Shown here: positions 48,651 to 55,813 of the stretch, in pieces | Numbering within the stretch: the first letter of the stretch is position 1 | Layout of the letters: each line of letters starts with the position of its first letter | Assembly: GCF_000381885.1 (NCBI RefSeq) | Contig: NZ_KB907218.1 | Span: 130,840-194,839 of the forward strand | Source of the DNA: Actinomadura atramentaria DSM 43919 | Lineage (GTDB): Bacteria > Actinomycetota > Actinomycetes > Streptosporangiales > Streptosporangiaceae | Reading direction: 5' to 3' | Length of the DNA: 64,000 bases | Notes under the pieces: generated by a model | The model's input: only the letters and a program-made list of their open reading frames with translations | What the model was told of the DNA's origin: nothing | Databases searched by the model: none | Program-made: the position numbers and the translations under genes

Positions 48651-50092
48651 CGACGCTCACCGCGCCCCCCGTCCGCGCCGCCGCGCGCAGCCCGCTGACG
48701 ATCACGCTGATCCTGGTCGCCGGGTCCGTGATGACCGCGATGGACCAGACGATCGTCAACGTCGCGCTGAACCGGCTCTCCGTGGCGTTCGACGCGCCGC
48801 TGGCCACGCTCCAGTGGGTCGCCACCGGGTACTCGCTCGCGCTCGCCGCGATCATCCCCGCGTCCGCGTGGGCGGTCGGCCGCGTCGGCGCGCAGCGGCT
48901 CTACCTCACCGCCGCCGCCGTGTTCGCCGCCGGGTCGCTGCTCGCCGGGACCGCCTGGAACATCGAGTCGCTGATCGCCTTCCGGGTGCTTCAGGGGTTC
49001 GGCGGCGGGATGCTCATGCCGGTCGGCATGACGATCCTGATCCGCGCCGTCGAGCCCGAGCGGCGCGGCCGGATGATGAGCCTGCTCGGCCTCGCCGTGC
49101 TCGTCGGCCCGCTGGCCGGGCCCACGCTCGGCGGATACCTCATCGACGCCGTGTCGTGGCGGTGGATGTTCCTGATCAACGTGCCGATCGGCGCGGCCGT
49201 GATCACGCTCGCGGGGCGGTGCTTCCCGGCGGACGTCCGGGGCGAGGCGCGTCCGCTCGACGTCCCCGGCCTGCTGGCGCTCTCCCCCGGCCTCGCGCTG
49301 CTCGTCTACGGCGTGACGGCGGCGGGCGACGCGGGCGGCTTCGCGTCCGCGCGGGTGCTGCCGCCGCTGCTGGCCGGGGCCGCGCTGATCGGCCTGTTCG
49401 TCCGGCGCGGCCTGACCGCCCAGCATCCGCTGCTGGACCTGCGGCTCCTGCGGGACCGCTCGTTCGCGCTCGCCACCGCGACGCTCGCGCTGTTCGCCCT
49501 CGGCTACTTCGGCACGATGCTGCTGTCGCCGCTGTACTTCCAGGTCGTGCGCGGCGAGTCCGCGCTGGCGGCGGGGGCGCTCGGCATCCCGTTCGCGCTG
49601 GCGTCCGGGCTGACGATGCAGGTCGCGGGACGGCTCATCGAACGCGTCCCGCCCGGCCGGTACCTGCCGTGCTCGATCCTCGTCGCGCTGACCGGGTTCA
49701 CCCTGTTCATGCTGCAGGTCGACGCGCACGCGCCCTACTGGCGGCTGTGCGCCACGATGCTCCTGATGGGCGCGGGCGGCGGCGGGACGATGATGCCCGC
49801 GATCACCGTCGCGACGCGGAAGCTGTCGCGCGAGGACGCGCCGGGCGGCAGCACCCTCGTCAACCTCACCACGACGACGGTCAGCGCGATCGGCACGGCC
49901 GTCGCGGCGGTCCTGCTCGCGGCGCTGCTACCGGTCGGCGGCGGGCTCCAGGCGCTGCACCGGCTCGGGCCGGACGCGCACGCCGCGCTCGCGCCGCGCC
50001 TCGCGGACGCGTTCCAGCACACGTACCTGCTGGCCGTGGTCCTGATGGCATTGGCCGTGATCCCGGCGGCGCTGCTCTCCCGCAAGGAGTGA
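48647..50092 (+). CDS. MFS transporter, DHA2 (EmrB/QacA) drug-exporter family
   Basis: A 481-residue exporter with 14 predicted helices. Motif A-like VGRVGAQRLYLTAAAVFAAG, motif C region GPLAGPTLGGYLIDAVSWRW and the first-helix motif MDQTIVNVALNRLS (LDxTxxNVALP) are diagnostic of DHA2 multidrug exporters driven by protons. The frame is open further upstream, but ATG 48647 is supported by the coupled leader ORF. The promoter region has a SoxR/MerR-type dyad, which would link expression to redox-active compounds or drugs. A hairpin follows the gene. Substrates unknown. Confidence 0.9.
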   Translation: MTTLTAPPVRAAARSPLTITLILVAGSVMTAMDQTIVNVALNRLSVAFDAPLATLQWVATGYSLALAAIIPASAWAVGRVGAQRLYLTAAAVFAAGSLLAGTAWNIESLIAFRVLQGFGGGMLMPVGMTILIRAVEPERRGRMMSLLGLAVLVGPLAGPTLGGYLIDAVSWRWMFLINVPIGAAVITLAGRCFPADVRGEARPLDVPGLLALSPGLALLVYGVTAAGDAGGFASARVLPPLLAGAALIGLFVRRGLTAQHPLLDLRLLRDRSFALATATLALFALGYFGTMLLSPLYFQVVRGESALAAGALGIPFALASGLTMQVAGRLIERVPPGRYLPCSILVALTGFTLFMLQVDAHAPYWRLCATMLLMGAGGGGTMMPAITVATRKLSREDAPGGSTLVNLTTTTVSAIGTAVAAVLLAALLPVGGGLQALHRLGPDAHAALAPRLADAFQHTYLLAVVLMALAVIPAALLSRKE

Positions 50093-50098
50093 CCGGGC

Positions 50099-50123
50099 GG
50101 GGGGCGCCGCTGCGACGCCCCCC
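50099..50123 (+). terminator. bidirectional hairpin terminator
   Basis: GGGGGGCG pairs with CGCCCCCC around CCGCTGCGA, between the convergent exporter gene and the small membrane gene. Confidence 0.6.
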
Positions 50124-50130
50124 GTCCGCC

Positions 50131-50409
50131 CTAGCCGACGGGCATCGACTCCCGCATCTGGCGGCCCTTCTCGCGGGTCTCCCGGTGCGGGGCCTCGTCG
50201 CCCCACTGCTCCTCCAGGCGCAGCGCCGCGCCCATCGCGAAGAACGTCGGCGCCCACTGCCCCACGAACAGCCCCCAGTGGTCGGCGCGGTTGACGTCCT
50301 GCCGCGTACGCGACACGCCCCACGAGATGATCGACACGGCGATGGAACCGAATCCGGCCGTATACATCATCTGCGACGACAGCCCGGCTTTGCGCAACGC
50401 GCTGAGCAT
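50131..50409 (-). CDS. small membrane protein of unknown function
   Basis: A 92-residue protein beginning MLSALRKAGLSSQMMYTAGF at ATG 50409, which follows GAGGGAGGG by 3-4 bases. Two hydrophobic stretches (MMYTAGFGSIAVSIISWGVS and WGLFVGQWAPTFFAMGAALR) indicate two membrane helices; the C-terminus is charged and cytoplasmic (EEQWGDEAPHRETREKGRQM). Homologues of this pattern are common in Streptomyces-like genomes but unnamed. Convergent with the DHA2 exporter. Confidence 0.72.
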   Translation of the reverse strand: MLSALRKAGLSSQMMYTAGFGSIAVSIISWGVSRTRQDVNRADHWGLFVGQWAPTFFAMGAALRLEEQWGDEAPHRETREKGRQMRESMPVG

Positions 50410-50682
50410 GATCCCTCCCTCGTAGACCACCGCCGGACCTGCCCCGCCGCGTCCCGTGACAGGCCCTTCCGCACCCCAAATCCCGGCATCGTCGGGCGGC
50501 GTGCCGCCGCCGGGACCGGTGGGGTCCGCGGCGGCGGGGCGTCCGCTGCCGGGGGGAGCGCGCGGGGCGCGGTCCTGCCGGGGGCGGAGGTTTCACGGGG
50601 AACCTCGGGCGGTAATCAGCTTGGCTTGGCGGGGTGGAAGGCGTCCAATAGAGGTTTTGGACGTTCGCTAGAAGGGTTCGTT

Positions 50683-51444
50683 ATGGGTTCGCGGGATTTT
50701 GATGCGCTGGTGGCGGAGGCTGCGGCGGTTCCGGTTGACGGGTGGGACTTCTCGTGGTTGGACGGGCGGGCCAGTGAGGAGCGGCCGCCGTGGGGGTACC
50801 AGCGGCTGATCGGGGAGCGGCTGGCGCGGGTCGGGGCCGCGTTGGACGTGCAGACGGGCGGCGGGGAAGTCCTCGCCGGGGTGCCCGTGCTGCCGCCGCT
50901 GACGGCGGCGACCGAGGCGTGGCCGCCGAACGTCGCGCGGGCGACGCGGCTGCTGCACCCGCGCGGCGCGGTCGTCGTCGCCGACACCGACGAGCCGCCG
51001 CTGCCGTTCGGCGACGCCGCCTTCGACCTCGTCGTCAGCCGCCACCCGGTGACGGTCTGGTGGGACGAGATCGCGCGCGTCCTGCGTCCGGGCGGGACGT
51101 ACCTGTCGCAGCAGGTCGGCCCCGCGAGCGTGTTCGAGCTGGTGGAGTTCTTCCTCGGCCCGCAGCCGCCGGAGGTCCGCGCGCGGCGCGACCCGGGCGC
51201 GGCGCGCGCGGGCGCGGCGGCGGCCGGGCTCGACGTCGTGGATCTGCGCGAGGCCAGGCTCCGCACCGAGTTCCGCGACGTCGGCGCGGTCGTGTACTTC
51301 CTGCGCAAGGTGATCTGGATGGTCCCGGGGTTCACGGTGGACGCCTACCGCGACCGGCTCCGCGACCTCCACGACCTCATCGCGGCCGAGGGACCGTTCG
51401 TCGCGACCACGACGCGATTCCTGATCGAGGCCCGAAAAGCGTGA
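50683..51444 (+). CDS. class I SAM-dependent methyltransferase
   Basis: A 253-residue methyltransferase of the Methyltransf_11/25 kind. Motif I is reduced to LDVQTGGGEVLAGVPVLPPL (a GxGxG-like loop), followed by VVVADTDEPPLPFGDAAFDL (motifs II and post-II) and VLRPGGTYLSQQVGP (motif III). The C-terminal half contains a family-typical VVYFLRKVIWMVPGFTVDAY. Such proteins methylate unknown small molecules or resistance targets. GAAGGG precedes ATG 50683 by 6 bases. It is directly followed by a hairpin and the four-tRNA array on the same strand. Confidence 0.85.
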   Translation: MGSRDFDALVAEAAAVPVDGWDFSWLDGRASEERPPWGYQRLIGERLARVGAALDVQTGGGEVLAGVPVLPPLTAATEAWPPNVARATRLLHPRGAVVVADTDEPPLPFGDAAFDLVVSRHPVTVWWDEIARVLRPGGTYLSQQVGPASVFELVEFFLGPQPPEVRARRDPGAARAGAAAAGLDVVDLREARLRTEFRDVGAVVYFLRKVIWMVPGFTVDAYRDRLRDLHDLIAAEGPFVATTTRFLIEARKA

Positions 51445-51458
51445 GCGAAAAATGCGTT

Positions 51459-51476
51459 GCGGGTTTTGCGACCCGC
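51459..51476 (+). terminator. short hairpin after the methyltransferase gene
   Basis: GCGGGT pairs with ACCCGC around TTTGCG, 15 bases after the stop codon. It would separate the gene from the tRNA array. Confidence 0.35.
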
Positions 51477-51516
51477 CGGGCATTCTCTTCATGTGCGCTT
51501 CCGCGGGGGCGGACGA

Positions 51517-51588
51517 GTGGGTGAGCCAACGGATAGGCGACCGGCCTCCAAAGCCGGTGGAAAGCAGGTTCGACTCCTGCCGCCCATG
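51517..51588 (+). tRNA. tRNA-Trp (anticodon CCA)
   Basis: A 72-base cloverleaf. The acceptor GTGGGTG pairs fully with CGCCCAT (two G-T pairs), the anticodon arm is CCGGC-CTCCAAA-GCCGG with CCA, and the T arm is GCAGG-TTCGACT-CCTGC. The D arm is short (GCC-AACGGATA-GGC). The 3' CCA is not encoded. Confidence 0.78.
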
Positions 51589-51620
51589 CGGACCGCCGCG
51601 TCCGGCGGACGCGCGCACGA

Positions 51621-51690
51621 GGGCCTGTAGCTCAAGGTAGAGCCCCCGCCTTGCAAGCGGGACGACGCCGGGTCGAACCGGCCGGGTCCA
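51621..51690 (+). tRNA. tRNA-Ala (anticodon TGC), reduced D and T loops
   Basis: A 70-base cloverleaf. The acceptor GGGCCTG pairs with CGGGTCC (two wobble pairs), the anticodon arm is CCCGC-CTTGCAA-GCGGG, and the T arm is GCCGG-GTCGAA-CCGGC with a six-base loop, one T short of the usual TTCGAAT. The D loop has only six bases (AAGGTA). Possibly degraded. No encoded CCA. Confidence 0.7.
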
Positions 51691-51691
51691 C

Positions 51692-51763
51692 GCCTCGATA
51701 GCTCAATGGAAAGAGCGCCGGTCTACGGAACCGGAGATCCGGGTTCGACTCCCGGTTGAGGTA
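51692..51763 (+). tRNA. tRNA-Arg (anticodon ACG)
   Basis: A 72-base cloverleaf starting one base after the Ala tRNA. The acceptor GCCTCGA pairs with TTGAGGT, the D arm is GCTC-AATGGAAA-GAGC, the anticodon arm CCGGT-CTACGGA-ACCGG, and the T arm CCGGG-TTCGACT-CCCGG. No encoded CCA. Confidence 0.85.
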
Positions 51764-51796
51764 CGACGCCATTTCCCCCGTGCGGCGGAAATGCGC

Positions 51797-51870
51797 GGCC
51801 CGTTGGTCTAGTCGGTCAGGACGCCTCGTTCTCAGCGAGGAGATCACCGGTTCGAATCCGGTACGGGCTA
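51797..51870 (+). tRNA. tRNA-Glu (anticodon CTC)
   Basis: A 74-base cloverleaf. The acceptor GGCCCGT pairs with ACGGGCT, the D arm contains GTCT-AGTCGGTCA-GGAC, the anticodon arm is CCTCG-TTCTCAG-CGAGG with CTC, and the T arm ACCGG-TTCGAAT-CCGGT. No encoded CCA. Confidence 0.85.
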
Positions 51871-51974
51871 CTCGGCGAAGATCACCACCGCAACCACGCG
51901 GCCGCTCGGCCCGACCGCCGCGACGATCGGATTGGGGACGCGAATTCGCCCCCGCTGATCGGGGTTCCGGTACC

Positions 51975-51980
51975 TACGAT
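51975..51980 (+). promoter_or_regulatory. -10 element of a leaderless promoter (XRE gene)
   Basis: TACGAT ends 6 bases before the ATG at 51987. Confidence 0.5.
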
Positions 51981-51986
51981 GAACAT

Positions 51987-53153
51987 ATGACGACCACGCC
52001 GAACCTCGCGGACCGGCTGCGGTCCGTCCGCAAGCGCCGGGGCATGACCCAGCGGGAGCTGGCGAGCGCCGCCGGGGTCTCGCTGTCGCTCGTGCGGAAG
52101 CTCGAACAGGGCGAGCGCGAGGACACGCGCATGGAGACGCTGCGCAAGTTCGCCGCCGCGTTGGAAGTCTCGACGATCGAACTCGTCGTTCCGCCGGACG
52201 CGGCGGCGGACGAACGGCCGGTGGACACGTGGGCGCCCGTTCGTGAAGCCCTCCTTCGACGTCACGCGCACCCCCCGGAACTACCCACCGTGGAAGGTGT
52301 TCGGGACGCGGTCGCGGCGGCCGAGCCGCTGTTCACCGCGAACCGCTACAGCGACCTCGGGACCGCGCTCCCCGCGCTGCTGCGCGACGGTGACGCGCTT
52401 GGCGCGGCAGGTCGGCAGGTCCGCTCGCGCCTGCTGCATCTCGCGGGCCTGCTGATGGTCTCGGCGCGGCAGTTCGACGCGGCGGAGATCGCGCTTCGCC
52501 GGGCGGCCGACGACGCGACATCCCGACTCGAAGCGGTCGCGGTGACGAACACGGTGTGCTGGCTGCGGATGCGGCGCGGGGACCTCGCGGGCACGCTCGA
52601 CCTCGCGACGCAGACGGCCGACGACATTGAACCCCGGCTGTCTCGCGCGACGCCGGAGGAACTGGCCGCGTGGGGCGGGATGTTGTTGCGCGTCTCGACC
52701 GCCGCGAGCCGCAACAACGAACCGGGCGCAGCGAGCGATGCGCTTCGGCTAGCCCATGCGGCGGCGGTCACGATCAGCACCGAGTGGGCTCCGCCCTCCG
52801 ATCCCCTCCGTTCCTTCGGGCCAATCGCCGTCGCCACCCGCCGTATTGAGAACCACATGGTCGAAGACCGGCCCGACCGGGTGTTGTCGCTGGCGGCGAG
52901 AATTCCCACGACGGGGTTCCGCGCGCACGCTTCGAGCCGCCTTCGCCACCGACTCGACGTCGCGAAGGCCAACGTTCAGCTCAAGCGGTACACCGACGCG
53001 TTCGACGTGCTCAGCGACGTTCGCGCCAAGTCCCCGGAGTGGATCGCCAACCAGCGCATGGCCCGCGATGTGCTGGGCCGCATCGTGGCGAAGCGGCGTA
53101 CCCTGACCCCCGAGATGCGCGACATGGCCGCGTTCGTCCAATTGGAGTACTGA
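51987..53153 (+). CDS. XRE-family helix-turn-helix regulator with TPR-like domain
   Basis: A 388-residue regulator. Residues 6-60 form the HTH: LADRLRSVRKRRGMTQRELA, SAAGVSLSLVRKLEQGERED. The remaining 320 residues are helical repeats (LLRDGDALGAAGRQVRSRLL, AEIALRRAADDATSRLEAVA, LVQLKRYTDAFDVLSDVRAK-like pairs) resembling TPRs, the common architecture of Streptomyces regulators for development and antibiotic production. ATG 51987 follows TACGAT by 6 bases (leaderless). It is followed on the same strand by two tiny ORFs (53216 and 53385), an arrangement like the XRE/DUF397 pairs of Streptomyces, though neither is a DUF397 protein. Confidence 0.88.
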   Translation: MTTTPNLADRLRSVRKRRGMTQRELASAAGVSLSLVRKLEQGEREDTRMETLRKFAAALEVSTIELVVPPDAAADERPVDTWAPVREALLRRHAHPPELPTVEGVRDAVAAAEPLFTANRYSDLGTALPALLRDGDALGAAGRQVRSRLLHLAGLLMVSARQFDAAEIALRRAADDATSRLEAVAVTNTVCWLRMRRGDLAGTLDLATQTADDIEPRLSRATPEELAAWGGMLLRVSTAASRNNEPGAASDALRLAHAAAVTISTEWAPPSDPLRSFGPIAVATRRIENHMVEDRPDRVLSLAARIPTTGFRAHASSRLRHRLDVAKANVQLKRYTDAFDVLSDVRAKSPEWIANQRMARDVLGRIVAKRRTLTPEMRDMAAFVQLEY

Positions 53154-53215
53154 CCGGAGAACTGTCAGGTCTGACGCTCAGGAGTACTTGGCGCCGCGCG
53201 CGTCGCAGAGTGCCA

Positions 53216-53383
53216 ATGACTCCGTTCCGCAGGCTCCGTAGCGTTGAGTACGTGGTCAGTGACGAAATGGCGACCGCTCTGCGGATCACGTTCGCGGGTC
53301 TGTTCGCTGGCGCGACCGTGTTCGGTGCGGCCGTGGGGTACATCGCAATCCCTCAGTGCCCGCGCGGCAGCGCCGGGGCCTGA
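53216..53383 (+). CDS. small putative membrane protein (55 aa)
   Basis: MTPFRRLRSVEYVVSDEMAT followed by one hydrophobic helix (LRITFAGLFAGATVFGAAVG, YIAI) and a Cys-containing end (PQCPRGSAGA). It starts 62 bp after the XRE stop. There is no strong ribosome site. Its TGA is two bases before the ATG of the next small ORF, which supports both being translated as a unit. Unknown function. Confidence 0.5.
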   Translation: MTPFRRLRSVEYVVSDEMATALRITFAGLFAGATVFGAAVGYIAIPQCPRGSAGA

Positions 53384-53384
53384 C

Positions 53385-53585
53385 ATGACGTCGGCGCACG
53401 TGTGCAACGTCAACCGCTTCTACTGGCCCCGGACCTACTGCCCGCTGTCGGGCGGGTCGGCGGCGGAAACCCCCGAGTCCCCGCCCGGCCTGGCGCTCGC
53501 GCTCGATCTGGTGACGCAGGCTGCGCGTGTGCGGAAACTGCACCGGCTCGGCGCAGGCGGCCCGCACCCGCCGCCGGAGCGGTGA
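53385..53585 (+). CDS. small cysteine-containing protein (66 aa)
   Basis: MTSAHVCNVNRFYWPRTYCP begins a 66-residue protein with two Cys and aromatic residues in the first 20 positions, then a linker (LSGGSAAETPESPPG) and a helix (LALALDLVTQAARVRKLHRL). The ATG is two bases after the previous stop. No known family. The aromatic/Cys N-terminal block could bind a metal or partner. It may work with the XRE regulator. Confidence 0.5.
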   Translation: MTSAHVCNVNRFYWPRTYCPLSGGSAAETPESPPGLALALDLVTQAARVRKLHRLGAGGPHPPPER

Positions 53586-53681
53586 CGACTCCCCCGGCCG
53601 GGATGCCATCCGCCCGTATGGCCCGACGACCCGGCCGGGGGCTCCACGCCCGGCACGGGCGGCCTCGCAGGAGGGGGCGCA

Positions 53682-53687
53682 TAAGGT
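53682..53687 (+). promoter_or_regulatory. -10 element of a leaderless promoter (53694 gene)
   Basis: TAAGGT ends 6 bases before the GTG at 53694. Confidence 0.4.
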
Positions 53688-53693
53688 GAACCG

Positions 53694-54986
53694 GTGATGG
53701 CCGGTCAGCTACGGGAGATCCTGCGCGGACGCGATTTCCGCCGCCTGTACGCCGCGCGGCTCACCTCGCAGCTCACCGACGGCGTGTTCCAGGTCGCGCT
53801 CGCCGGATACGTCTTCTTCTCGCCGGAACGGCAGGCGTCGCCCGCGAAGGCCGCCGCCGCGTTCGCCGTGACGCTGTTGCCGTACTCGGTCCTCGGACCG
53901 TTCGCGGGCGTCCTCATCGACCGGTGGCGGCGGCGGACGATCCTGGTCCGGACGCCGCTGCTGCGGGCGCTGCTCGTCCTCGCCGTCGCCGCGCTCGTCG
54001 CGACCGGACGGGACGGCGGCGGGTTCTTCCTCGCCGTCCTGGTCGTCCTCGGCGTGAACCGGTTCTTCCTCGCGGCGCTGTCGGCGGCGCTCCCGCACGT
54101 CGTCCGGCGCGCGCACCTGGTGACGGCGAACGCGTTCGCGGTCACCTCCGGGACGGTCGTCGCCTTCGCCGGCGCGGGCGTCGGCTACCTGCTGCGACTC
54201 GCGGTCGGCGGCGGCCGGGGCGGCACGGCCGCGATCCTGGTCGCGGCGGCCGCGCTGTTCACCGCCGCCGGGCTCGTCGCGTCCCGGCTGCCGCGCGGGC
54301 TGCTCGGCCCGCACCTGGACGAGGCCCCGGAGCGGACGCGGGCCGCGCTCGGCGGCGTCCTGCACGGCCTGGCCGACGGCGCGCGCTACATCGCCGCGCA
54401 CCGGCCCGCCGCGCTGGCACTCGGCGCCATCTCGTTCCACCGGCTGCTGTACGGCGTCGTCCTGATGATGACGCTGCTGCTGTGCCGCGAGCGGTTCGCG
54501 CCGGGCGACGCCGACGCGGGCCTCGCCGTCTTCGCGACGATGCTCGGCGTGTCCGGCGCGGGCTACTTCGCGGCGGCGCTGGCGACCCCGGCGGTCGTGC
54601 GGCGCGTCAGCAAGCAGGCGTGGATCACGGTGCTGCTCGGCGGCGGCGCGGCGGCCCTGCTGGTGTTCGGGCTGCCGTTCGCGCGCGTGCCGTGGGCGGT
54701 CGGCGCGTTCCTGCTCGGCGTCGTCTCGCAGGGCGTGAAGCTGTGCGTGGACACGATCCTCCAGGAATCGGTCGAGGACGCCTACCGCGGCCGGGTCTTC
54801 GCCGTCTACGACATGCTGTTCAACGCGATGTTCGCCGCGTCGGCCGCCGCGACCGCCGCGTGGCTTCCCGGCGACGGCGCGTCGCCCGGCGTGCTGGTGG
54901 GCGTGGTGGCCGCGTACCTCGCGGGCGCCGTCCTGTACCGCGCCGCCGCGCGGCCCGCGCCCGCGCTTGACCTCAACCATTCTTGA
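53694..54986 (+). CDS. MFS transporter
   Basis: A 430-residue permease with 12 predicted helices, of the MFS_3/MFS_1 branch. The N-terminus ILRGRDFRRLYAARLTSQLT is typical of this branch, followed by GPFAGVLIDRWRRRTILVRT (motif A), and in the second half QGVKLCVDTILQESVEDAYR, GRVFAVYDMLFNAMF (the motif shared by actinobacterial exporters near FtsX-like regulators). The substrate is unknown. GTG 53694 or ATG 53697 start it. Its last eight codons contain the promoter of the patatin gene. It ends 17 bp before the patatin start. Confidence 0.88.
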   Translation: MMAGQLREILRGRDFRRLYAARLTSQLTDGVFQVALAGYVFFSPERQASPAKAAAAFAVTLLPYSVLGPFAGVLIDRWRRRTILVRTPLLRALLVLAVAALVATGRDGGGFFLAVLVVLGVNRFFLAALSAALPHVVRRAHLVTANAFAVTSGTVVAFAGAGVGYLLRLAVGGGRGGTAAILVAAAALFTAAGLVASRLPRGLLGPHLDEAPERTRAALGGVLHGLADGARYIAAHRPAALALGAISFHRLLYGVVLMMTLLLCRERFAPGDADAGLAVFATMLGVSGAGYFAAALATPAVVRRVSKQAWITVLLGGGAAALLVFGLPFARVPWAVGAFLLGVVSQGVKLCVDTILQESVEDAYRGRVFAVYDMLFNAMFAASAAATAAWLPGDGASPGVLVGVVAAYLAGAVLYRAAARPAPALDLNHS

Positions 54987-55003
54987 TGTTCGAACCTGGG
55001 GTC
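54961..55003 (+). promoter_or_regulatory. SoxR/MerR-type promoter of the patatin gene
   Basis: TTGACC (54967-54972) and GAACCT (54992-54997) are 19 bp apart. The dyad CCTCAACCATTCTTGATG (54971-54988) has one mismatch to CCTCAA-N6-TTGAGG. ATG 55004 is 6 bases past the -10, so the transcript is leaderless. It overlaps the end of the MFS gene. See the matching promoter at 48527. Confidence 0.65.
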
Positions 55004-55813
55004 ATGACGACTCCAGAAACCGCGCTCGTCCTCGGCCCCGGCGGTCTCCCCGGCACCGCGTGGACGGCGGGCCTCCTCGCGGGACTGCGCGACCTCGGCA
55101 CGGACCTGACGACCGCGGACCTCATCGTCGGGACGTCCGCGGGCGCGATCGTCGGCGCGGCCGTCGCGTGCGGCGGCGACCCGGCCGCCTTCGCCGCGCG
55201 CGGCCCCAAGCCCGGCGCGCGGCGGCCCGACCCGTCCTGGCTGCGCAGGGTGGGCGAGATCCTGTCCGGCCCCGGAACCGATCGGCTGAAGCGCGCCGGG
55301 GAACTGGCGGACGAGGCCGTCCGAGCGGGCGCGGTCGAACCCGAGGAAGCCGTCATCGAACGGATGGCCAAGCTCCTCGACGCGGTCGCGGGCACCACCG
55401 CGTGGCCCAGGCGGCGGCTGCTGATCCCGGCCGTGGACGTCGAGACGGGCGTCCCCCGCGTCTTCGACAGCACCGACGAGACGACCCGCGCCGTCCCGCT
55501 CCCCGCCGTGATCGCGGCGAGCACGGCGATGCCCGGCATGGCCCCGCCGATCACCATCGAGGGCCGCCGCTACATGGACGGCGCGCTGCGCGCGGGCGTC
55601 AACGCCGACCTGGGCGACGAAGCGCGCACGAAGACCGTCATCGCCCCGTTCACCGGCCCCGCCGACCCGTCCTGGCTGACCCCCGACGACCCCGCGCCCT
55701 TCGCCGACCCCGGAGACCCGGCCGCCTGGACGGCGGCGTACGAAGCGGGCCGCGCCCAAGCGGCGACGGCAGGGGCTAAAGCGCCGATGCGGCCGCGTAG
55801 AGAGCTTCGGTGA
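55004..55813 (+). CDS. patatin-like phospholipase
   Basis: A 269-residue lipid acyl hydrolase. The oxyanion loop is LGPGGLPGTAW (G-G-x-x-G), the nucleophile Ser is in VGTSAGAIVGAAVA (G-x-S-x-G) and the catalytic Asp in MDGALRAGVN (D-G-A/G). The middle part (RVGEILSGPGTDRLKRAGEL) is a helical insert. No signal peptide, so it acts on inner lipids. ATG 55004 is used from a SoxR/MerR-type promoter, which suggests membrane repair or remodelling after redox or drug stress. Its last 38 bases overlap the 3' end of bioA on the other strand. Confidence 0.88.
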   Translation: MTTPETALVLGPGGLPGTAWTAGLLAGLRDLGTDLTTADLIVGTSAGAIVGAAVACGGDPAAFAARGPKPGARRPDPSWLRRVGEILSGPGTDRLKRAGELADEAVRAGAVEPEEAVIERMAKLLDAVAGTTAWPRRRLLIPAVDVETGVPRVFDSTDETTRAVPLPAVIAASTAMPGMAPPITIEGRRYMDGALRAGVNADLGDEARTKTVIAPFTGPADPSWLTPDDPAPFADPGDPAAWTAAYEAGRAQAATAGAKAPMRPRRELR

